DNA from: Rickettsiales bacterium
GTDB taxonomy: Bacteria > Pseudomonadota > Alphaproteobacteria > Rickettsiales > UBA1997
Length of the DNA stretch: 9,975 nucleotides
Direction of reading: 5' to 3'
NCBI GenBank assembly: GCA_031289855.1
Contig: JAITOR010000059.1
Span: 1 to 9,975, forward strand
The position numbers and the translations under genes were made by a program. Shown in pieces: positions 5,667-9,975 of the stretch (positions are counted from its first letter, which is position 1; each line of letters opens with the position of its first letter). Under the pieces are notes generated by a model, which searched no databases, was not told where the DNA came from, and was given only the letters and a program-made list of their open reading frames with translations.

Positions 5667-7280
5667 ATGATGATAAAATTTAAAATTTTTTTTCTAAACA
5701 ATAAATCTAAAATTTTTTTTCAATTGGGTTTTGTTTTTGTATTAGGAGTTTTTCTTATTGCGGATGATTATATTTTTAAAATTTTCAACAACATTAATCA
5801 AGTACAATTTAGAGGATCTACCTTATGGGGCATTTTATGCGCATCCATTTTGTCTTTTACGAAGAGCAAAAAATTAATTTATGCCATATTAGGTATGTTT
5901 TGTTTTTTTGATGTGGCACAACTTGGCTATCTTGCATACTTTGGCAATGGTTTAACTCCATTTGTAATTTCCCTACTTTTTGACATGGAAAATTTTAAAG
6001 ATGTAGCAAAATCAAGTTTTGGAGATGTATGGAGATTTTACCCAATGTTTATATCAGTTGGAATTCCTTATTTTTTATCTTTTTATATGGTTAAAAAATA
6101 CAATGATAGGTTGTATAAGGTAAAATATGCGTGGATATTGCTTTTTGTAATTTTGGCACATTTTCCCTATAGGGCATATCATTCTTATACTGTTGCAAGA
6201 ATAATGGCGAGTTATGAACGACCAAGTTTATACAATGGTTGGAAAGTGGCTACAAGTTATTTGTTTAACATTTTACCAAAAGGACAAGCGGTAAATACGA
6301 GTTATAAGGACTATGACATTAAAAAATTTAAACCAAGAGATGTTAATATAATCTTAATTTATGGCGAAAGTTTAAATTGGCACAATTCAAGTTTGTTTGG
6401 CTATGCAAATAAGACTATGCCACAATTGGAACAATTTGCTAAAGATAATCCTAATAACTTTAAATACTCAAAGGCAATTTCTTGCGCAATCTTTACCGCA
6501 TCATCAATTCCTTGTTTTTTTAACTATGTGAGGGAACCTGATAATTTTAAGCAACATCAATACAAAAAATCCAATTTATTTAAATTGGCGAAAGAAAATA
6601 ACTTCAATACCTATTGGATATCGGTGCAATCCACATCTTTAATAAACAACCTTTCACCACAATATATGGACAAAATACATCATTACAACACTGATAAAAA
6701 AATAATTGATGCATTAGAAGATGAAGCGTTGCTGGAAATATTGAAACAATATGATGTGAACGATGGAAATAATTTTATCGTGCTTCATAAAAGCAATTTG
6801 CATAGCCCACACAAACAATATCAGTTAAATCATAAGGAATTTGGAGTATTTGAAATGGAGTATGATAACTCTATGTTATATGAAGATTATTTGTTAAAAA
6901 ACATATTTGATTATGTAAAAGCAAATTTTCATAAGACATTTTATGTGTTTTTAATTAGCGATCATGGAAGTATTCAAGAAAATATGCAATCAAGTGCACA
7001 TGGACATGGTATTTTGAATAATTTAGCAGCCGATGTGCCTGCGATGATTTATACAAATGACACTGATAAAACTATTTTGAATAAATTTGAAAAAATTCAC
7101 ACACCAACGGCGCATCAATTTGCTGATTTAATTGTGGAATTGATGGGGTATAAAATCACAACCCCCAATACCCCCGACAATGTGTATTATGTGAATGGGA
7201 CAGATATGTTGGGACGACATGGGTGGTTAAAGGTTATAAAGGATGAAAAAAACAAGAAGTTTTCATTTGAAAGAAAATAA
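5667..7280 (+). CDS. Phosphoethanolamine transferase, EptA/LptA-like (sulfatase fold)
   Basis: EptA-family enzymes move phosphoethanolamine from phosphatidylethanolamine to lipid A or another surface glycan on the periplasmic side. The 537-residue protein has about four to five N-terminal membrane segments (near 17-33, 51-64, 69-92, 123-142, 155-168), then a sulfatase-type domain. Active-site landmarks are IYGES (Glu234, zinc ligand), SCAIFTASSIPC with nucleophile Thr277 four residues after Cys273, SDHG (Asp432, His433) and AHGHG (His445/His447). Cys273 and Cys283 keep the spacing of the disulfide round the nucleophile. I see no other cysteine in the periplasmic domain, whereas EptA and MCR enzymes have several pairs. 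The ATG at 5667 (or 5670) is preferred to a TTG at 5613, which adds a basic tail upstream. Lipid A fits best, given lpxD nearby, but the acceptor is unproven. Confidence 0.88.
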   Translation: MMIKFKIFFLNNKSKIFFQLGFVFVLGVFLIADDYIFKIFNNINQVQFRGSTLWGILCASILSFTKSKKLIYAILGMFCFFDVAQLGYLAYFGNGLTPFVISLLFDMENFKDVAKSSFGDVWRFYPMFISVGIPYFLSFYMVKKYNDRLYKVKYAWILLFVILAHFPYRAYHSYTVARIMASYERPSLYNGWKVATSYLFNILPKGQAVNTSYKDYDIKKFKPRDVNIILIYGESLNWHNSSLFGYANKTMPQLEQFAKDNPNNFKYSKAISCAIFTASSIPCFFNYVREPDNFKQHQYKKSNLFKLAKENNFNTYWISVQSTSLINNLSPQYMDKIHHYNTDKKIIDALEDEALLEILKQYDVNDGNNFIVLHKSNLHSPHKQYQLNHKEFGVFEMEYDNSMLYEDYLLKNIFDYVKANFHKTFYVFLISDHGSIQENMQSSAHGHGILNNLAADVPAMIYTNDTDKTILNKFEKIHTPTAHQFADLIVELMGYKITTPNTPDNVYYVNGTDMLGRHGWLKVIKDEKNKKFSFERK

Positions 7281-7295
7281 ATTTTAATTTTTTAC

Positions 7296-7324
7296 TTGAC
7301 ATATTATAAATTTATAATAATAAT
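7296..7324 (+). promoter_or_regulatory. Promoter of acpP
   Basis: A consensus -35 TTGACA (7296-7301) is followed after 16-17 nt by TAATAAT (7318-7324), which contains the -10. Transcription would start near 7330, giving a leader of about 22 nt. It lies 15 nt after the eptA stop, so acpP is probably transcribed independently at a high level. Confidence 0.65.
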
Positions 7325-7351
7325 ACTAATATATTAAATTTTAGTTAAATT

Positions 7352-7585
7352 ATGACAGATGTTTTTGAAAAAGTAAAAAAAATAGTTGTAGACCATTTAG
7401 GTGTCAGTGCTGATAAGGTTGTGCCTGAAGCAGGATTTATTGATGACTTGGGCGCAGATAGTCTAGACCAAGTTGAATTAGTTATGGCATTTGAAGAGGA
7501 GTTTGGTGTTGAAATCCCAGATGAATCAGCAGAAAAGATTACAACGGTGGGAAGAGCAGTTGAATATATGACAAAAAATTCTTAG
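7352..7585 (+). CDS. acpP: Acyl carrier protein
   Basis: ACP is the small acidic cytoplasmic carrier of growing fatty acyl chains, and it donates 3-hydroxyacyl groups to LpxA and LpxD for lipid A. The 77-residue protein is the usual length. It carries the phosphopantetheine site GADSLDQVEL, with Ser37 as the modified residue, followed by the acidic recognition helix MAFEEEFGVEIPDE. The usual neighbours fabD, fabG and fabF are absent. A dedicated promoter and terminator make it a one-gene unit. No Shine-Dalgarno sequence precedes the ATG, notable for a protein normally made in large amounts. Confidence 0.98.
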   Translation: MTDVFEKVKKIVVDHLGVSADKVVPEAGFIDDLGADSLDQVELVMAFEEEFGVEIPDESAEKITTVGRAVEYMTKNS

Positions 7586-7599
7586 TTTTTTTGTTCGCG

Positions 7600-7630
7600 A
7601 AAACACATAATAAAACTTATGTGTTTTTTT
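7600..7630 (+). terminator. Rho-independent terminator of acpP
   Basis: An 11-bp perfect stem, AAAACACATAA (7600-7610) pairing with TTATGTGTTTT (7617-7627), encloses a 6-nt loop and runs into a T-tract to 7630. It begins 15 nt after the acpP stop. Confidence 0.9.
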
Positions 7631-7691
7631 AATTTGCATTGCTCCTTTCAAGAAAGGAAAGGATGGGAGAATAACTATATGGGATGTTTTA

Positions 7692-8228
7692 TTATCTAAT
7701 TCTCTCAACTATTCCATCGATTATTCTGTAAATATTCGAGCTTTTGTTGCTTGGTATAGTATTGTTTTTTATTATAAAATCGAATTTTTTGTTAAACTTT
7801 TTTATTACATCATCGTAATAAAGGCATTCTTTTTCTTTTGTGATATTTATGCTTGTGGCAAATATTGGTTTGTCATACGCTTTTAATAAATTTAGTAAAA
7901 ATTCATTATTTGGCACTCTAATTCCAATGGTTTCGTCACTGATTAAATTTAAATAATTTACGTTCTTTTTTGGCAAAATTATTGTGTTATTTTTTAATTT
8001 ATTATACACAAAATTTCTAACAAAATCGGTCATTACACAAATTTTGTCAATTTCATCATAGTCTTTAACAAGGATAGATAATTTTTTATTTTTATCTCTT
8101 TTTTTTAAATCATATAATTTTTCCACTGCAATTTTTGATTCTGGATCACCACAGGCACCATAGATTGTATCAGTGGGGATAGCAATCAGTCCATTACAAG
8201 CGAGTATTTTTATTATTTCATTTACCAT
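7692..8228 (-). CDS. tsaC: Threonylcarbamoyl-AMP synthase, Sua5/YrdC/TsaC family
   Basis: TsaC makes threonylcarbamoyl-AMP from threonine, bicarbonate and ATP, the first step to t6A37 in ANN-decoding tRNAs (including the tRNA-Ser(GCU) in this window). The 178 residues match the short TsaC form without the extra Sua5 domain. Motifs are PTDTIYG (18-24), LKKRDKNKKLSIL (41-53, basic residues that bind the triphosphate), GIRVP (102-106), TSIN (125-128, usually TSAN) and SSNIYRI near 163-169. The protein ends without a long tail. The ATG overlaps the end of ftsA by 7 nt (TTATGGTAA), so the two are translationally coupled; division and tRNA modification share an operon here with no obvious reason. 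The SAN to SIN change and low similarity in the middle suggest fast evolution. Confidence 0.87.
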   Translation of the reverse strand: MVNEIIKILACNGLIAIPTDTIYGACGDPESKIAVEKLYDLKKRDKNKKLSILVKDYDEIDKICVMTDFVRNFVYNKLKNNTIILPKKNVNYLNLISDETIGIRVPNNEFLLNLLKAYDKPIFATSINITKEKECLYYDDVIKKFNKKFDFIIKNNTIPSNKSSNIYRIIDGIVERIR

Positions 8229-9403
8229 AATAAAGAAAATATTGATTTTTTTTCTCTTTTTTTGTTATTTATAATATTTTTCATATATTTCAAACCACCA
8301 AAAGCAACAGAAAATGATACATTGGATAACACTTCTTTTAAATTTATATCAAGGGTATAAATATCATTTATTGGTATAATGTTAGTGTTTTTGCCTGTAA
8401 TTGTTTCAAAAAAATTTTCTATACCTGGAATTGATGTAATGCCACCGGCTAAAAATATATTTTTTGGCACATCAGATAAGCCTTCCTTATCTAACATTTC
8501 GAAAGATTTTTCTATTATCTCCTCAATTCTTGCCTTTACAATATCGTTTAAATAACTGATTTTTTGCTTTGATAATTGATATTCTTCTTCATTTGTAATA
8601 TTTGCTATTTTTAAAATATTATTTTCTTCATCTTTTGACAAAGAAAAATTAATATTAGTGTTTTTGATATTTTCAGCAAGTTTAAATGATGATATTTCAA
8701 GTACATGCGAAATATCATTCGTCAATGTATTGCCAGCGATTTTTATCAAAGAGTCAAAAATAATTTTACCTTCTGACAACAATGTGATATTTGTGTATTT
8801 TGCTCCAATATCAAAAATTAAAGCATCCTGTTTGTCGACAATATATAAGGAATTTGCATATCCATTTGTTATAAAATATTCAATATTTAACATAGAATGT
8901 TTTAAGCACTCTTTTATAAACAATATATTGTTTTTTGCGGTTGTTATTATACTAAATGTGGCTGTTAAAATATTTATTTTTTCATCAGTAAAATTTTCAA
9001 TAACTTTATTATTGTTTTTATATTCCAAAGGTATTGCATGTATAATTTTTTCATCAATTCTTAATTTAGTTTTTTGAATATCTTTTATAATTTCCAATAT
9101 ATCATTATTTTTTATTTTACCTTCATTATAGTCAACCTTTTTTGTAATCATTTTTGATTTTATATCATCGAAATTAGCAGAAACGATAAGTGTTTGTATG
9201 TTAAAGCCAGCCATTTTTTCAGCAAAAGATATGGCTTGTGCCACATATTCCTTCAATTTTTCTTTAGCGGTAACTTCTACATGCTGTTGTCCAATACCTT
9301 TTACACAAATATTATTATTCGCATCAAGCACGGCAATCACACATATAACTTTACTAGTTCCTATATCTAAACTAGATATTATTGTTTGTTTTTTATCTCC
9401 CAT
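8222..9403 (-). CDS. ftsA: Cell division protein FtsA
   Basis: FtsA is the actin-like ATPase that tethers FtsZ to the inner membrane and recruits later divisome proteins. The 393-residue protein has the phosphate-1 motif SLDIGTSKVICVI (11-23), phosphate-2 IFDIGAKYTNIT (196-207) and the adenosine motif FLAGGITSIPGI (317-328). The C-terminal membrane-targeting amphipathic helix is visible as KREKKSIFSLLW. The SHS2/1C segment (about 84-165) includes IIHAIPLEY but lacks the common 'DG..gi.nP.gm.G' stretch, so this subdomain is diverged. ftsQ and ftsZ are not adjacent: lpxD is divergent upstream and tsaC overlaps downstream, so the dcw cluster is broken up. The ATG at 9403 has no Shine-Dalgarno sequence. 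It is a little shorter than most FtsA proteins (about 410-420). Confidence 0.94.
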   Translation of the reverse strand: MGDKKQTIISSLDIGTSKVICVIAVLDANNNICVKGIGQQHVEVTAKEKLKEYVAQAISFAEKMAGFNIQTLIVSANFDDIKSKMITKKVDYNEGKIKNNDILEIIKDIQKTKLRIDEKIIHAIPLEYKNNNKVIENFTDEKINILTATFSIITTAKNNILFIKECLKHSMLNIEYFITNGYANSLYIVDKQDALIFDIGAKYTNITLLSEGKIIFDSLIKIAGNTLTNDISHVLEISSFKLAENIKNTNINFSLSKDEENNILKIANITNEEEYQLSKQKISYLNDIVKARIEEIIEKSFEMLDKEGLSDVPKNIFLAGGITSIPGIENFFETITGKNTNIIPINDIYTLDINLKEVLSNVSFSVAFGGLKYMKNIINNKKREKKSIFSLLW

Positions 9404-9456
9404 AAGTTTATGTTAAAGTTTATTTTATATAAATCAAATTTTATTGAAATAATAAT

Positions 9457-9485
9457 TTGCTTTATTTTAATTATTGCTTTATATT
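9457..9485 (+). promoter_or_regulatory. Probable promoter of lpxD
   Basis: TTGCTT (9457-9462), a 17-nt spacer and TATATT (9480-9485) predict a start near 9492 and a leader of about 15 nt before the ATG at 9507. It lies in the 103-nt gap shared with the divergent ftsA gene, for which I see no equally good promoter. Confidence 0.5.
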
Positions 9486-9506
9486 ATCAATAAAAAACAA
9501 TACATT

Positions 9507-9975
9507 ATGTGGAGTATTTTTAAAAAGGAAAAAAAACAAATTTACAATCAATTTTTTTACAAAAAAGTTGATTTTTTAACTATGGAACAAATCGTTTTTA
9601 TTACAAAATCACAACCACCAATGGAATATGATTTTGAGCAAAAAATAAACTCTGTTGCGACATTAAAAAATGCGACACAAACTGATATTTCTTTTTTAAC
9701 TAATAAAAAATATATTGAGACATTGCAAGAGACGGAAGCTGGTGCTGTGTTTTGTAATGATGAAATGTCAGCAAAAGTTCCCAAAAATACAATTGCCCTT
9801 ACAAATTCAAATCCACATTTTGCTTACACTTTGTTGTTAAATGCAATGTATGAGGTGCCAATTTTTGAAATAAAAGGTGGTTTGTCACGAAAAAGTAATA
9901 TAGTATGGAGTGCAAAAATTGGTAAGAATTGTGAAATTCAATCCGGTGTTTATGTGGGTGCAAATGTTGTAATCG
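9507..9975 (+). CDS. lpxD: UDP-3-O-(3-hydroxyacyl)glucosamine N-acyltransferase (5' part, runs off the window)
   Basis: LpxD adds the second hydroxyacyl chain, from ACP, to UDP-3-O-acyl-glucosamine in lipid A synthesis. The 156 codons present cover the N-terminal uridine-binding domain and the start of the left-handed beta helix. INSVATLKNATQTDISFL (47-64), NKKYIETLQETEAGAVF (66-82) and TNSNPHFAYTLLL match the LpxD N-domain order. IGKNCEIQSGVYVGANVVI then gives hexapeptide repeats of the I-G-x4 type. The active-site His lies beyond the edge. QFFYKKVDFLTMEQIVFI near the start corresponds to the family N-terminus, supporting the ATG at 9507 after a short basic extension. The stand-alone position next to ftsA is unusual, since lpxD is generally between bamA or skp and fabZ-lpxA. 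Confidence 0.92.
   Translation, partial: MWSIFKKEKKQIYNQFFYKKVDFLTMEQIVFITKSQPPMEYDFEQKINSVATLKNATQTDISFLTNKKYIETLQETEAGAVFCNDEMSAKVPKNTIALTNSNPHFAYTLLLNAMYEVPIFEIKGGLSRKSNIVWSAKIGKNCEIQSGVYVGANVVI

Noticed and set aside
7526..7708. Minus-strand 60-codon frame across the end of acpP and its terminator
   Set aside because: It runs through a strong hairpin terminator and antisense to acpP, has no recognisable domain, and is a shadow frame.
8658..9416. Plus-strand frames opposite ftsA (8658-9077 and 9198-9416)
   Set aside because: Both are antisense to a well-supported FtsA and encode hydrophobic shadow translations without motifs.
1..9975. CRISPR arrays, insertion sequences, phage or toxin-antitoxin and defence modules
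   Set aside because: I looked on both strands for regularly spaced repeats, transposase motifs, terminal inverted repeats and small paired genes and saw none. The content is housekeeping.
1..9975. Reassigned UGA=Trp code, considered because of the extreme A+T content
   Set aside because: TGG codons are used for conserved Trp residues, genes are not interrupted by in-frame TGA, and gatC ends in TGA.

Overview
The window is a densely packed, very A+T-rich piece of a bacterial chromosome (clearly below one third G+C by eye). Several proteins carry alphaproteobacterial signatures. Ribosomal protein S4 ends in the alphaproteobacterial-style PYPFEAEYNLIIEFYSK tail, and Era has the EITREKLFLKLEQELPY block typical of that class. 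lpxD and an EptA-type phosphoethanolamine transferase show a Gram-negative outer membrane with lipid A. The low G+C, short intergenic gaps and scattered single members of normally clustered operons suggest a reduced, probably host-associated alphaproteobacterium. A Rickettsiales/Holosporales-like or uncultured gut lineage would fit, but the exact order cannot be fixed from this sequence. Trp is encoded by TGG and TGA is used as a stop (gatC), so the standard bacterial code applies.

Layout, left to right: gatC (amidotransferase subunit C) overlaps atpB (F0 subunit a) by 4 nt. rpsD has its own promoter and ends in a strong hairpin terminator, shared with the convergent guanine deaminase gene guaD. 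guaD is divergent from yajC, and the gap between them holds a promoter for each. yajC is followed after 1 nt by a gene for a degenerate glutaminase-domain protein related to the N-terminal half of NadE. A tRNA-Ser(GCU) gene lies on the minus strand. It is followed by a small orphan cytidylyltransferase-like gene, convergent with era. An eptA-like gene and acpP (own promoter and terminator) follow on the plus strand. The minus-strand pair ftsA-tsaC overlaps by 7 nt, and lpxD, divergent from ftsA, runs off the right edge.

Functionally this is mostly housekeeping: translation and tRNA modification (gatC, rpsD, tRNA-Ser, era, tsaC), energy (atpB), protein export (yajC), division (ftsA), fatty acid and lipid A synthesis (acpP supplies the hydroxyacyl-ACP used by LpxD), surface modification (eptA) and purine salvage (guaD). 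I see no CRISPR array, insertion sequence, phage or defence module. The most unusual item is the NadE-like protein at 2819-3844. It keeps the nitrilase fold and the catalytic Glu, but Met replaces the catalytic Lys, Ser replaces the catalytic Cys, and it has no NAD synthetase domain. Most genes have short predicted leaders and no Shine-Dalgarno sequence; yajC is the exception.
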